Shown here: one piece after another, positions 25,715 through 36,200 of the stretch
How positions within the stretch are numbered: position 1 is the stretch's first letter
Layout: every line of letters starts with the position of its first letter
From: Aliitabrizicola sp031408575
Lineage (GTDB): Bacteria > Pseudomonadota > Alphaproteobacteria > Rhodobacterales > Rhodobacteraceae
Assembly (NCBI GenBank): GCA_031408575.1
Contig: JANNWS010000090.1
Span: forward strand, 1 to 64,000
Length of the DNA: 64,000 nucleotides
Reading direction: 5' to 3'
Translations under genes and position numbers: made by a program
Notes under the pieces: model-generated
Seen by the model: only the letters and a program-made list of their open reading frames with translations
Told to the model about the DNA's origin: nothing
The model's database searches: none

Positions 25715-28039
25715 TTGGCCAGAACTGCATCGTTGTCGGTCGACCTGTCCGGTGCGGTGCGCGGCGTGGCACCGCGGGCCTGGGTGCTGGTGGGGGCGGC
25801 GGTGGTGCTGGGCATCGGCTCTGTCACGCTGCCAGACGCACGCATGCGGCTGCTTGCCGCGACAGCCGGCCTCACGCTGTGCTGTCTTGCGTTTGTCATC
25901 CGCCTGATCGCCGGTTGGCATCGGCGCGCCCTTCGCTTGCAGCAGGATCAGATCACCGCACTGTTGGAAGACGATGCTGCGCCTTGTTTCACCACCGATG
26001 CCGACGGCGAGATCGGCTATCGCAACGCTGCGGCGGAAAAGCGGTTTTCGGCGCAGCATGGGCAGGCTCTTGCCGCAGCGCTTGGCGATCACTTTGTCAG
26101 CCCCGGCGCTGTGCTTTACCGCTTGCAAAGCCGGGCGGCGGCGCGGGGCGCCGCACGCGAGGATGTCGTCACGCGGCGCGGCCATACGCGGCTGTCGGTT
26201 CACCGGGTGGGCGAGGCGCGGTTCCTGTGGCGTCTGGAAGAGATGCTGGAACGCGCCACCCCCGGTCGTGGGGCCGAAACCCTTAGCCTGCCGATGCTGG
26301 TGTCAAACAAGACAGGCGTCGTGCTGTTCATGAACGAGGCGATGCGGCGGCTTCTGGGCGGCCGGCCGCGACGGCTGGACCGGATCTTTCTGAACCCCGT
26401 TTTGCGTTCGGGTGAGGAAACGCTTGTTACCACGCTTGATGGGCAGGTGCGTGCGATCCTGGCCGAAGTGGAAGGTGCGGGCGAGCGGCGCGAGCTTTAC
26501 CTGCTGCCGCTGGCGGACAGGCCTGCGGAAACATCGATTCAGGCGGATTTCGACCATCTGCCGGTGGCGCTGATCATGCTGGAGGGCGATGGCAGCGTGA
26601 GTGCTGCAAACATCGCGGCGCGCGAGTTGCTGCATCTGCCCGAAGGGGCCGCGCTGCGATTGCCGGATCTGCTGGAGGGTCTGGGCCGGTCTGTCACCGA
26701 CTGGATCGGTGATGTCCTGTCGGAACGCATGCCCGGCGGCACAGAGGTGTTGCGCGTGCGTCATGCCGAAGCGGAAACCTTCGTGCAGGTTACGCTGCGC
26801 CGGATTGTCGAGGCGGGCCGTCTGCGTGTGCTGGCGGTGCTGGATGATGCGACCGCGCTCAAGACACTTGAAGCCCAGTTCGCCCAAAGCCAGAAGATGC
26901 AGGCCATCGGCCAGCTTGCGGGCGGCATCGCGCATGATTTCAACAACCTGCTGACCGCGATTTCGGGCCATTGCGACTTGCTGCTGTTGCGCCATGACAC
27001 CGAGGGGCCCGAATATGCCGATCTGGTGCAGATTCATCAGAACGCGAACCGGGCAGCAAGCCTGGTCGGGCAGTTGCTCGCGTTTTCGCGCAAACAGACG
27101 CTGCGGCCGCAATACGTTGATCTTTACGACGTGTTGTCGGACCTGACGCATCTGTTGAACCGCCTGATGGGCGAGCGGACGAGGCTGGAGCTGCGCCATG
27201 CCCCTGGCCTGCGGACAATCCGGGCTGACAAGCGCCAACTGGAACAGGTGCTGGTGAACCTTGTCGTCAATGCGCGCGATGCGATGCCCGAGGGTGGAAC
27301 AATCGCGATCACCACAGAAAATGTGGCGCTGACAGAAGACTTGCGGCGGGACAGGGCGGTCGTGCCGCCGGGCGACTATGCGCTTATCCGTGTGACCGAT
27401 ACCGGCCATGGCATTCCGCCCGACCGCCTGCAGAAGATCTTCGAGCCGTTCTATACCACCAAACGGCCCGGCGAAGGGACCGGTCTGGGTCTGTCGACCG
27501 CCTATGGCATCGTGAAACAGAGCGGGGGCTTTATTTTCGTCGATTCGAAACCGGGCGAGGGGTCGACCTTTCTGCTGTATTTCCCGATCCATCTTACGCC
27601 CACCGTCGATATGGCTGTCGGCGAGGCGTTTGCCGCAGCACCCCCTGCGCCCCGCGCACTCGCCCGCCAGGGCGAAGGCGTGGTGCTGCTGGTCGAGGAT
27701 GAGGCGCCGGTGCGCGCCTTTGCCTCGCGGGCGCTGCGCCTGCGAGGCTACACTGTGCTGGAAGCCGAGAATGCCGAAGACGCGCTGACCCTGCTGGAAG
27801 ACCCGGCGGTTGTGGTTGACATCTTCGTGACCGATGTGGTGATGCCGGGCATGGATGGCCCAAGCTGGGTCCGCAAGGCGTTGGAAAGCCGGCCGGATGT
27901 GAAGGTCGTGTTTGTCTCCGGTTACGCCGAAGACAGCTTTGCCGATACCCAGGTCCGTATCGCGAATTCGGTCTTTCTGCCCAAACCGTTTTCACTCAAC
28001 GACCTGACAGCGACTGTTCAGGGACAGTTGCTGCACTGA
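25715..28039 (+). CDS. cckA: Hybrid histidine kinase CckA
   Basis: 774 residues. Two N-terminal membrane helices (about 10-70), PAS-type segments (about 85-380), HisKA with the phospho-His in GGIAHDFNNLLTAISGH (about residue 407), HATPase (NLVVNARDAMP, DTGHGIPPD, GTGLGLSTAYG) and a C-terminal receiver (VLLVEDEAPVRAF, Asp in FVTDVVMPGMDG). This order and the IAHDFNNLL box are diagnostic of CckA, which controls CtrA through ChpT. In Rhodobacterales this governs motility and gene transfer agent genes and is usually not essential. The start is TTG 25715 after GAGGAGGG. A CtrA box lies upstream. Confidence 0.94.
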   Translation: MARTASLSVDLSGAVRGVAPRAWVLVGAAVVLGIGSVTLPDARMRLLAATAGLTLCCLAFVIRLIAGWHRRALRLQQDQITALLEDDAAPCFTTDADGEIGYRNAAAEKRFSAQHGQALAAALGDHFVSPGAVLYRLQSRAAARGAAREDVVTRRGHTRLSVHRVGEARFLWRLEEMLERATPGRGAETLSLPMLVSNKTGVVLFMNEAMRRLLGGRPRRLDRIFLNPVLRSGEETLVTTLDGQVRAILAEVEGAGERRELYLLPLADRPAETSIQADFDHLPVALIMLEGDGSVSAANIAARELLHLPEGAALRLPDLLEGLGRSVTDWIGDVLSERMPGGTEVLRVRHAEAETFVQVTLRRIVEAGRLRVLAVLDDATALKTLEAQFAQSQKMQAIGQLAGGIAHDFNNLLTAISGHCDLLLLRHDTEGPEYADLVQIHQNANRAASLVGQLLAFSRKQTLRPQYVDLYDVLSDLTHLLNRLMGERTRLELRHAPGLRTIRADKRQLEQVLVNLVVNARDAMPEGGTIAITTENVALTEDLRRDRAVVPPGDYALIRVTDTGHGIPPDRLQKIFEPFYTTKRPGEGTGLGLSTAYGIVKQSGGFIFVDSKPGEGSTFLLYFPIHLTPTVDMAVGEAFAAAPPAPRALARQGEGVVLLVEDEAPVRAFASRALRLRGYTVLEAENAEDALTLLEDPAVVVDIFVTDVVMPGMDGPSWVRKALESRPDVKVVFVSGYAEDSFADTQVRIANSVFLPKPFSLNDLTATVQGQLLH

Positions 28040-28163
28040 TCGGCATTGCGCCGGGTTGGCGGGGATGCGCGGAAGTGAGGGCGAATGCCACCGGGCAGCT
28101 ATGCTTGCGCAACAAAACGCGGCCTGCCCCAACGGCCGATTTCAAAACCCGGTCGCATCCTGA

Positions 28164-28760
28164 TCACGCTTTGTCGAGCGTGGCGTAAAGTGCGAAATCT
28201 TCGGCCAGCGTCGCGGACAGAAGGGTGACGGTATCGGGTGCCAGATCAAGGCTCGCCTTGGGCGAGACGTTCAACTGCGGCAATACGATCTCGCATCCCA
28301 ACCGGTCTTCAAGGAAATGGACAAAGGTGGTCAGGTCTTCATATCGAAACAGCCGGTCCACCCCTTCGCCCTGACGCGGGCGCAGAAAACGGCCCTGCGA
28401 ACCCACGGCGGCAAACTCGGGCTGCGGATCACAGCAATAGGCCCGAACGAATTCATTAAAGCTGAGGCCTTGCGTGCTTTTCGCGGGGTCGGTCTGATCG
28501 TCGCGTTGGCGAAAACGATACCAACTGCCCAACCAGTCTCGCGGCTCGCGCATCAGGGCCACCGACGTAAAGCGATGACCGGACGCGGCGGTCAGGTACG
28601 GCCCAATGAACCGATGATAGCGATGCACGCTGGTATGTTTCAGCACTGGCGGGCGCTGGATGGCCAGAGCGGACAACGATTCGAGTGCGGTCTCGATCGC
28701 GGTGGAACCGGTTTTGGGCGTGGCAAGGAACGCCAGCCGTTGTTCCCAGAAAACCAGCAT
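28164..28760 (-). CDS. Sulfotransferase-family protein
   Basis: 198 residues. The 5'-phosphosulfate loop is FLATPKTGSTAIETAL near residue 12 and the 3'-phosphate site is MREPRDWLGSWYRFR near residue 76, both typical of PAPS-dependent sulfotransferase folds. The enzyme is short and the acceptor unknown; Roseobacter-type genomes often carry such genes near surface polysaccharide loci, but no such locus is visible here. ATG at 28760 is favoured by AAGGA upstream; a longer frame to 28877 overlaps the recA control region. The 28040-28163 gap holds nothing recognised. Confidence 0.72.
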   Translation of the reverse strand: MLVFWEQRLAFLATPKTGSTAIETALESLSALAIQRPPVLKHTSVHRYHRFIGPYLTAASGHRFTSVALMREPRDWLGSWYRFRQRDDQTDPAKSTQGLSFNEFVRAYCCDPQPEFAAVGSQGRFLRPRQGEGVDRLFRYEDLTTFVHFLEDRLGCEIVLPQLNVSPKASLDLAPDTVTLLSATLAEDFALYATLDKA

Positions 28761-28858
28761 GAAAATTCCTTCAACTCTTCCGACCATTCGCGGCGGCTGT
28801 AAACTATCCCTTAACGCTTTCCTGAAAAAGCTGATTTTACGAAAATCTGCATTGATTT

Positions 28859-28894
28859 GTTCCTGCTTTGATCTCATAAGAACAAGACAAGAAC
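28859..28894. promoter_or_regulatory. LexA/SOS boxes upstream of recA
   Basis: GAAC-N7-GAAC at 28880-28894 is the reverse complement of the alphaproteobacterial SOS box GTTC-N7-GTTC, perfect in both halves. A second near match, GTTC-N7-GATC, lies at 28859-28873. They sit 50-85 bases before recA, as expected for LexA control. Confidence 0.82.
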
Positions 28895-28943
28895 ACGCTC
28901 AGCAATTGCCGCCTGACCCCGGCTGTGGAATAAGGATGATCAC

Positions 28944-30005
<1,062 letters not shown>

Positions 30006-30030
30006 CGTCCGGATACAAACGTGATCGAAG

Positions 30031-30062
30031 GGCCGGGGCGATGATCGCACCCGGCCTTTTTG
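30031..30062 (+). terminator. Intrinsic terminator of recA
   Basis: Stem GGCCGGG/CCCGGCC (30031-30037 with 30050-30056) followed directly by TTTTTGTTTG, 25 bases after the recA stop codon. Classic rho-independent layout. Confidence 0.85.
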
Positions 30063-30156
30063 TTTGTGACGCAGGGATAGTGGACAGCCCGCGGCGCGGG
30101 CGATAAACGGTATGCCACCGCTTCATGCATCCGCCGCCAAGGGGGTCCGGGACCAT

Positions 30157-32811
30157 ATGCCGTCGCTGAACGATATCCGATCGACCTTCCTTGATTATTA
30201 CGCACGCAACGGCCACCGGGTGGTGGAGTCAAGCCCGCTGGTGCCGCGCAACGACCCGACGCTGATGTTTGCCAATTCCGGCATGGTGCAGTTCAAGAAC
30301 CTGTTTACCGGGGATGAGACGCGCGACTATCTGCGGGCGACGACTTCGCAGAAATGCGTGCGGGCGGGCGGCAAGCACAATGATCTGGACAATGTCGGTT
30401 ATACTGCGCGCCACCACACATTCTTCGAGATGCTGGGAAACTTCAGTTTTGGTGACTACTTCAAGACGGATGCGATCGCCTTTGCGTGGGAGTTGCTGAC
30501 GAAGGATTTCGGCATCGCCAAGGACAAACTGCTGGTCACCGTCTACCACACCGACGACGAGGCGGCGGATATCTGGAAAAAGGTGGCCGGGCTGGGCGAT
30601 GACCGGATCATCCGCATTCCGACCAATGACAATTTCTGGATGATGGGGCCGACTGGCCCCTGCGGGCCGTGTACCGAGATATTCTATGACCACGGCGACA
30701 AGATCTGGGGCGGCCCCCCCGGCAGCGCGGACGAGAATGGCGACCGGTTCATCGAGATATGGAACCTCGTGTTCATGCAGTTCGAACAGTTCGCGGATGG
30801 CACGCGCACGCCGCTGCCCAAGCCCTCGATCGATACCGGCATGGGGCTGGAGCGGATCGGCGCGCTGTTGCAGGGCAAGCACGACAATTACGACACCGAT
30901 ATGATGCGCTCGCTGATCGAGGCGTCGGCAAATGCCACGAGCACTGATCCCGACGGCCCCGGCAAGACCCATCACCGGGTGATTGCGGACCATCTGCGGT
31001 CAACGTCTTTCCTGATTGCGGACGGCGTAATGCCGTCGAACGAGGGGCGCGGCTATGTGCTGCGCCGGATCATGCGGCGCGCGATGCGCCACGCACATCA
31101 ACTGGGCGCGGCGGACCCGGTGATGTGGCGGCTGGTGCCGGCGCTGGTGCGGCAAATGGGGGCGGCCTACCCTGAGTTGGGCCGGGCGCAGGCGCTGATC
31201 GAAGAGACGCTGCGGCTGGAGGAGACGCGGTTCAAGACCACGCTTGAGCGCGGCTTGCGGTTGCTGGATGATGAGGTGGCAAAGCTGTCCGAAGGCGGCG
31301 CGCTGCCCGGCGACGCCGCGTTCCGGCTTTATGACACCTATGGTTTCCCGCTGGATCTGACGCAGGACGCACTGCGCGAGCAGGGTCGGGCGGTGGATGT
31401 GGCAGGCTTTGACGCCGCAATGGCTGAACAAAAGGCCAAGGCGCGCGCCAGTTGGGCCGGGTCGGGCGAGACCAAGGATGCCGCGATCTGGTTCGATCTG
31501 GCAGAGCAGCATGGTGCCACCGAGTTTCTGGGCTATGACACCGAAATCGCCGAGGGGCAGGTTCTGGCGCTTGTGTCGGGCGGCGTGGCGGTTGATCGCG
31601 CCAAACTGGGTGACACGGTTCAGATCGTGGTCAATCAGACGCCGTTCTATGGCGAATCCGGCGGGCAGGTCGGTGATATCGGCCTGTTGAAAACCGAAAC
31701 CGGTGCGGCACGCATCACCGACACCAAACGCTCGCAAGGGCTGATGCTGCATCTGGCCGAAGTGACGCTGGGCGAGATTGCGCCGGGGCAGGGCGCCACA
31801 CTCAGCGTCGATCATGCCAATCGCGCGGGTATCCGGGCCAATCACTCGGCCACGCATCTGCTGAACGAGGCGCTGCGGCGCGCTTTGGGCGATCATGTGG
31901 CGCAGCGCGGGTCGCTGAACGCACCCGACCGGTTGCGCTTTGATTTCAGCCATAGCAAGGCGCTGACGCCAAATGAGCTGGCCACGGTCGAGGCCGAGGT
32001 GAACGCGCTGATCCGGCAGAACGGCGCAGTCGAGACACGGCTCATGTCGCCCGACGATGCGCGCGGGCTTGGGGCGCAGGCGCTTTTCGGTGAGAAGTAC
32101 GGCGATGAGGTACGCGTCGTGTCGATGGGCCGGCGCGACGGGTCTGGCAAGGGGACGGACCAGCAGACGTATTCGCTGGAACTGTGCGGCGGCACCCATG
32201 TGGCGCGGCTGGGTGAAATCGGGCTGTGCGTCATTCTGGGGGAGTCTGCGTCATCCTCCGGCGTGCGTCGGATCGAGGCGCTGACCGGTGAAGGGGCGAT
32301 GGCCTATCTGGGCGATCAGGTAAAGCGTCTGGCCGAGGTGTCGGCGGTGCTGAAAGCGCAACCGGATGTGCTGCTGGACCGGGTGAAGGCGCTGGTTGAC
32401 GACCGCCGCGCCTTGCAGAACGAAGTGGCGCAACTGCGCCGCGAGTTGGCGATGGGAACCAAAGCCGAGGGGCCGGAGGCCAGGGACATCGCCGGAGTGA
32501 AATTCGTGGCACAGGTTTTGTCGGGCGTCTCGGGCAAGGACTTGCCGGAGTTGATTGATGAGATGAAGGCGCGGATCGGGTCCGGCGCGGTGCTGCTGAT
32601 TGCTGATACCGGAGGGCGCGCAGCAGTGGCGGCTGGCGTCACGGCAGACCTGACGGGGCGACTGTCGGCGGTCGATCTGGTAAAGGCGGCGGCGCAGCAA
32701 TTGGGCGGTTCGGGCGGTGGTGGTAGGCCCGACATGGCACAGGCCGGCGGCACCGATGCCACGAATGCCGATGCGGCCATCAAGGCGGCAGAAGCCGTCA
32801 TAGGAGCGTGA
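30157..32811 (+). CDS. alaS: Alanyl-tRNA synthetase
   Basis: 884 residues. Class II catalytic domain (FLDYYARNGHRVVESSPL, RVIADHLRSTSFLI), editing domain with the zinc motif NHSATHLLNEALRRALG and ELCGGTH, and the C-terminal C-Ala domain with coiled helices and GGGGRPDMAQAGG. All domains are intact and the length is normal. Start at ATG 30157 gives the usual MPSLNDIRSTFLDYY; the ATG 45 bases upstream would add a foreign leader. The downstream DUF1330 gene is only two bases away. Confidence 0.96.
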   Translation: MPSLNDIRSTFLDYYARNGHRVVESSPLVPRNDPTLMFANSGMVQFKNLFTGDETRDYLRATTSQKCVRAGGKHNDLDNVGYTARHHTFFEMLGNFSFGDYFKTDAIAFAWELLTKDFGIAKDKLLVTVYHTDDEAADIWKKVAGLGDDRIIRIPTNDNFWMMGPTGPCGPCTEIFYDHGDKIWGGPPGSADENGDRFIEIWNLVFMQFEQFADGTRTPLPKPSIDTGMGLERIGALLQGKHDNYDTDMMRSLIEASANATSTDPDGPGKTHHRVIADHLRSTSFLIADGVMPSNEGRGYVLRRIMRRAMRHAHQLGAADPVMWRLVPALVRQMGAAYPELGRAQALIEETLRLEETRFKTTLERGLRLLDDEVAKLSEGGALPGDAAFRLYDTYGFPLDLTQDALREQGRAVDVAGFDAAMAEQKAKARASWAGSGETKDAAIWFDLAEQHGATEFLGYDTEIAEGQVLALVSGGVAVDRAKLGDTVQIVVNQTPFYGESGGQVGDIGLLKTETGAARITDTKRSQGLMLHLAEVTLGEIAPGQGATLSVDHANRAGIRANHSATHLLNEALRRALGDHVAQRGSLNAPDRLRFDFSHSKALTPNELATVEAEVNALIRQNGAVETRLMSPDDARGLGAQALFGEKYGDEVRVVSMGRRDGSGKGTDQQTYSLELCGGTHVARLGEIGLCVILGESASSSGVRRIEALTGEGAMAYLGDQVKRLAEVSAVLKAQPDVLLDRVKALVDDRRALQNEVAQLRRELAMGTKAEGPEARDIAGVKFVAQVLSGVSGKDLPELIDEMKARIGSGAVLLIADTGGRAAVAAGVTADLTGRLSAVDLVKAAAQQLGGSGGGGRPDMAQAGGTDATNADAAIKAAEAVIGA

Positions 32812-32813
32812 CG

Positions 32814-33104
32814 ATGCCAACCGCGCTGTGGATCGCCCATGTCGAAGTGACCGACGCCGAAGCCTATGGCCGCTATGCCAAAGGCGCGACCGACGCCATC
32901 GCGGCGCATGGCGGAGTGTTCCTTGCGCGTGGCGGGCGGTATGTGCAGCTTGAAGGCAATGACCGTGCGCGCAATGTCGTGGCGCGGTTTGCGTCGCTGG
33001 CGGCGGCAGAGGACTGCTATCGCTCGGCCGAATATCAGGCGGCGCTCGCCCATGCGGCAGGGGCGGCGGTGCGCGATCTGGTGATTGTCGAAGAGGTCGG
33101 CTGA
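32814..33104 (+). CDS. DUF1330 family protein
   Basis: 96-residue ferredoxin-like alpha/beta barrel protein of the DUF1330 family: ALWIAHVEVTDAEAYGRYA at the start and a FASLAAAEDCYRSAEYQAA segment typical of the fold. Function unknown. ATG 32814 has AGGAG eight bases upstream; the GTG at 32808, overlapping the alaS stop, would be too close. It is cotranscribed with alaS and ends before a bidirectional terminator. Confidence 0.85.
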   Translation: MPTALWIAHVEVTDAEAYGRYAKGATDAIAAHGGVFLARGGRYVQLEGNDRARNVVARFASLAAAEDCYRSAEYQAALAHAAGAAVRDLVIVEEVG

Positions 33105-33120
33105 CGCAAAGCACACCTTG

Positions 33121-33145
33121 GCCCGAACATATTTGACCAGAAAAG
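33121..33145. repeat. Bare tail of the composite intergenic repeat, copy 3
   Basis: GCCCGAACATATTTGACC then AGAAAAG resembles the tail of the element at 8565-8592 (CCCCCGGGATATTTTTGG then ACAGAAAAG). No hairpin pair precedes it. It lies directly before the terminator shared by the DUF1330 and typA genes. Confidence 0.4.
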
Positions 33146-33178
33146 ACAAAGGCCGCACTCAAAAAGTGTGGCCTTTGT
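33146..33178. terminator. Bidirectional terminator between DUF1330 gene and typA
   Basis: Fourteen-base-pair stem (ACAAAGGCCGCACT with AGTGTGGCCTTTGT, one G-U pair), five-base loop. A/T-rich flanks on both sides (TTTGTCATTG on plus, TTTGTCTTTT on minus) let it stop both convergent transcripts. Confidence 0.85.
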
Positions 33179-33194
33179 CATTGAAAAATCAGGA

Positions 33195-35012
33195 TCAGCT
33201 GGCGCGCGATTGGCGCTTGCGCTCGTGCGGATCAAGATAGCGTTTGCGCATCCGGACCATCTTCGGAGTCACCTCGACCAGTTCATCATCGTCGATATAG
33301 GCGATTGACTGTTCCAGCGACAGCTTGACCGGCGTGGTCAGGCGTACCGCCTCATCCGTGCCGCTGGCGCGGACGTTGGTCAGTTGCTTGCCCTTCAGCG
33401 GGTTCACTTCCAGATCATTGTCGCGGTTATGCTCGCCGATGATCATGCCTGTATAGACCGGCTCCTGCACCCCGATGAAGAAGTGGCCGCGATCTTCCAA
33501 CTTCCACATCGCATAGGCCACCGAAATGCCCGTCTCCATGCTGATCAGAACGCCCGCGCGACGGCCCTCGATGGGGCCTTTATGCGGCGCCCAGTCGTGG
33601 AACACGCGGTTCAGCACGCCGGTGCCGCGCGTGTCGGTCATGAACTGGCCGTGATATCCGATCAACCCGCGTGACGGGACATGCGCGATGATCCGGGTCT
33701 TGCCGACGCCAGCAGGCTTCATCTCGATCAATTCACCGCGCCGCGGGCCGGTGACCTTTTCAATCACCGCGCCAGTGAATTCGTCATCCACGTCGATAGT
33801 GACTTCCTCGATCGGCTCCAGCTTTACGCCGCCCTCTTCGCGGAAAATCACGCGCGGGCGGGAGATCGACAGCTCGAACCCTTCACGGCGCATGTTCTCG
33901 ATCAGCACGCCCATCTGCAATTCGCCGCGACCCGCCACTTCAAAGGCGTCGCCGCCGGGGGTGTCGGTCACCTTGATGGCCACGTTAATCTCGGCCTCTT
34001 TCATCAGTCGCTCGCGGATCACGCGCGACTGAACCTTCGATCCGTCCTTGCCGGCCAGCGGACTATCATTGATGCCGAAAGTCACGGAAATTGTCGGCGG
34101 ATCAATCGGCTGCGCGGGCAGCGGGATGTCCACCTCAAGCGCGCATAGCGTGTCGGCCACGGTGGCCTTGGTCATGCCCGCGATGGTCACGATATCGCCC
34201 GCAATCGCCTGATCGATCGGTGTGCTCGCCAGACCGCGGAACGCGAGGATCTTGGAGACGCGAAACTGCTCCAGCCGCTCGCCGGTGCGCGAGATGGCTT
34301 TCAGGGTTTCACCGACCGACAGCGTGCCTTCCTCGACCCGACCGGTCAGGATACGTCCGATGAACGGATCGGCCGACAGTGTCGTGGCCAGCATGCGGAA
34401 CGGCTTGTCGGCCAGCTTCACCTGTTTGGGGGCCGGCACATGGGCCACGACCAGATCGAAGAGCGCGTTCAGGTTCTCGCGCGCGCCGTCCAGCGAGGTA
34501 TCGGCCCAACCGGCACGGCCCGACGCATAGAGATGCGGGAAATCAAGCTGGTCGTCATCGGCCCCAAGGTTGGCGAACAGATCGAACACCTCGTTCAGCG
34601 CGCGGTCGGGTTCGGCATCGGGCTTGTCCACCTTGTTCAGCACCACGATGGGGCGCAGACCCAGCGCCAGCGCCTTGGAGGTGACGAATTTTGTCTGCGG
34701 CATCGGCCCTTCGGCGGCATCGACCAGCAGCACCACGCCGTCAACCATGCTCAGGATGCGTTCCACCTCGCCGCCAAAATCGGCGTGGCCGGGGGTATCG
34801 ACGATATTGATCCGCACTCCGTCATGTTCAACGCTGGTGCATTTCGCAAGGATCGTGATGCCGCGTTCGCGTTCAATGTCATTGCTGTCCATCGCGCGTT
34901 CGGTGGTGGCCTGATTGTCGCGGTAGGTGCCGGACTGCTTGAGAAGCTCGTCAACGAGCGTGGTCTTGCCATGGTCGACATGCGCGATGATGGCGATGTT
35001 GCGAAGCTCCAT
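33195..35012 (-). CDS. typA: Translational GTPase TypA/BipA
   Basis: 605 residues. The G domain has GHVDHGKTTLVDELL, DTPGHADFGGEV and NKVDKPDA; EF-Tu-like domain II, EF-G-like domains III and V and the BipA-specific C-terminal domain follow at normal length. It binds ribosomes and helps 50S assembly under stress. Single gene on the minus strand, with the hairpin of the next gene about 87 bases upstream and a shared terminator downstream. Confidence 0.96.
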   Translation of the reverse strand: MELRNIAIIAHVDHGKTTLVDELLKQSGTYRDNQATTERAMDSNDIERERGITILAKCTSVEHDGVRINIVDTPGHADFGGEVERILSMVDGVVLLVDAAEGPMPQTKFVTSKALALGLRPIVVLNKVDKPDAEPDRALNEVFDLFANLGADDDQLDFPHLYASGRAGWADTSLDGARENLNALFDLVVAHVPAPKQVKLADKPFRMLATTLSADPFIGRILTGRVEEGTLSVGETLKAISRTGERLEQFRVSKILAFRGLASTPIDQAIAGDIVTIAGMTKATVADTLCALEVDIPLPAQPIDPPTISVTFGINDSPLAGKDGSKVQSRVIRERLMKEAEINVAIKVTDTPGGDAFEVAGRGELQMGVLIENMRREGFELSISRPRVIFREEGGVKLEPIEEVTIDVDDEFTGAVIEKVTGPRRGELIEMKPAGVGKTRIIAHVPSRGLIGYHGQFMTDTRGTGVLNRVFHDWAPHKGPIEGRRAGVLISMETGISVAYAMWKLEDRGHFFIGVQEPVYTGMIIGEHNRDNDLEVNPLKGKQLTNVRASGTDEAVRLTTPVKLSLEQSIAYIDDDELVEVTPKMVRMRKRYLDPHERKRQSRAS

Positions 35013-35098
35013 CGGGATGGTCTTTCGATAAGGTCAGTGTTCGTGGCGGCTGTACAAGAGCGCGCCTTGAAAGGCCAGAGGCGAATGCCAAACGAAAA

Positions 35099-35122
35099 GG
35101 CCCCCGCACGGGTGCGGGGGCC
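35099..35122 (-). terminator. Intrinsic terminator of the 321-residue membrane protein gene
   Basis: Perfect 11-base-pair stem GGCCCCCGCAC/GTGCGGGGGCC with a two-base loop. On the minus strand it is followed by TTTTCGTTT, so it ends the minus-strand transcript from 36200-35143 before typA. Confidence 0.88.
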
Positions 35123-35142
35123 TGGCCGGTCATCGTGATGTG

Positions 35143-36108
35143 TCAGCGGCTGTAAGACAGACCGCTGAAGATCCGGCCCTCGTCGCGGTGCAGACCACCA
35201 CGCACCCCACCGACAAAGGCCGCTGCCGCCGCCACCAGTGATGCCGCAGCAATCAGAAACCCGGCCAGAACCGCGCTGATCCGCGCGGCTTCGGCGGCAT
35301 CAATCGCGGTCTGCTTGGCCTCTTCTGCCAGCCGTGCAGCCTCGGTTCGGGCGCTTTGCGCCGTCGCGATGGCCGCATCGATGCGGGTTTGCGCCTCGGC
35401 CGCCGTCAGGGCCGAACTTGTGGTGGTTGCGCTGACCAGATAGGCGCGGTCCGCGTCCGTGATTTCGCCGGTTGCGACCACATTCGCCAGGATGGCGCCG
35501 GACTGGCGGGCCAGTTCAGCCGGGTCAGACAGACCTGCGCTGGCCGTCGCCGGGCGCAGCAGGGTGTCGGTGACAAAGCCCACCGGGTTGGCCGACACGC
35601 CACCCGGAACCATGGCACCGGCGGCCGCAAGCGCACCTTCGGCCATGCCGCCCACAGCCGACCCCGCCGCCGTGGCAACCGTATCCGCGACCGATCCGGC
35701 GGCGGATACGGTACCAGAGACGACGCTGGCCATCACGGTAAAGCCCGCGATCATCGCCACCCCCCAGACAACAAGCCCGTTCACGCCATCACGCGCGGCG
35801 ACTTCCGCCGCTGACGCATCTTCAACCCGGCGGCGCATGCGCCCGGCGATATAGCCGCCGACGCCATAGCTTGCGACCAGCGTGATCACCATCCAGAGGC
35901 CGGTCAGGATCACAGCAAAACTGAACGAGCCTTCGCCCGGTTCGGCGGACAGCGAGGACAGGCCAAGGGCTGCGCCAAATCCGGTGAACAGCGCTGCGAC
36001 CGCCGTGGCGACAACTGCGCCGGCAAAGATCGCGGCCCAGTCGATGTAGGCGCCGCTGCGGTCATGCGCGGGGGCAGATGCGTGGGTCAGTTGTTCGGTA
36101 CGCTCCAT
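35143..36108 (-). CDS. Uncharacterised membrane protein with alanine-rich periplasmic region
   Basis: 321 residues. N-terminal hydrophobic segments (about 22-50 and 65-90), a further segment with GVAMIAGFTVMASVVSGTVS (about 120-145), a long alanine/threonine-rich stretch with predicted coil (AEAQTRIDAAIATAQS, about 235-275) and a final C-terminal membrane helix before GGVRGGLHRDE. The TIGR/PhnA-like transmembrane proteins of Rhodobacterales look similar, but no function is known. Start ATG 36108 follows AAGGAACG. The 24-residue membrane protein gene is 17 bases upstream on the same strand and is probably cotranscribed. Confidence 0.75.
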   Translation of the reverse strand: MERTEQLTHASAPAHDRSGAYIDWAAIFAGAVVATAVAALFTGFGAALGLSSLSAEPGEGSFSFAVILTGLWMVITLVASYGVGGYIAGRMRRRVEDASAAEVAARDGVNGLVVWGVAMIAGFTVMASVVSGTVSAAGSVADTVATAAGSAVGGMAEGALAAAGAMVPGGVSANPVGFVTDTLLRPATASAGLSDPAELARQSGAILANVVATGEITDADRAYLVSATTTSSALTAAEAQTRIDAAIATAQSARTEAARLAEEAKQTAIDAAEAARISAVLAGFLIAAASLVAAAAAFVGGVRGGLHRDEGRIFSGLSYSR

Positions 36109-36125
36109 TTTGATCGTTCCTTCGC

Positions 36126-36200
36126 TTATCGCATGCCGACAAAAGACAAAACGGCCAGCACGACGACCACAAGGCCGACGAGATAAATGATATTGTTCAC
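36126..36200 (-). CDS. 24-residue single-span membrane miniprotein
   Basis: Minus-strand GTG start, reading MNNIIYLVGLVVVVLAVL and ending SFVGMR then TAA. Nearly the whole protein is one hydrophobic helix with a basic C-terminus. The ribosome site AAGGAGA lies five to seven bases before GTG, which is strong support in a stretch where chance sites are rare. Its stop is 17 bases before the ATG of the 321-residue membrane protein, so the two form an operon. Similar tiny MNNIIYLVGLV-type proteins are, as I recall, found in many Rhodobacteraceae. Probable role: partner or regulator of the larger protein. Confidence 0.72.
   Translation of the reverse strand: MNNIIYLVGLVVVVLAVLSFVGMR

Noticed and set aside
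31000..32199. Long minus-strand open frame within alaS
   Set aside because: Shadow frame; alaS domains are complete on the plus strand.
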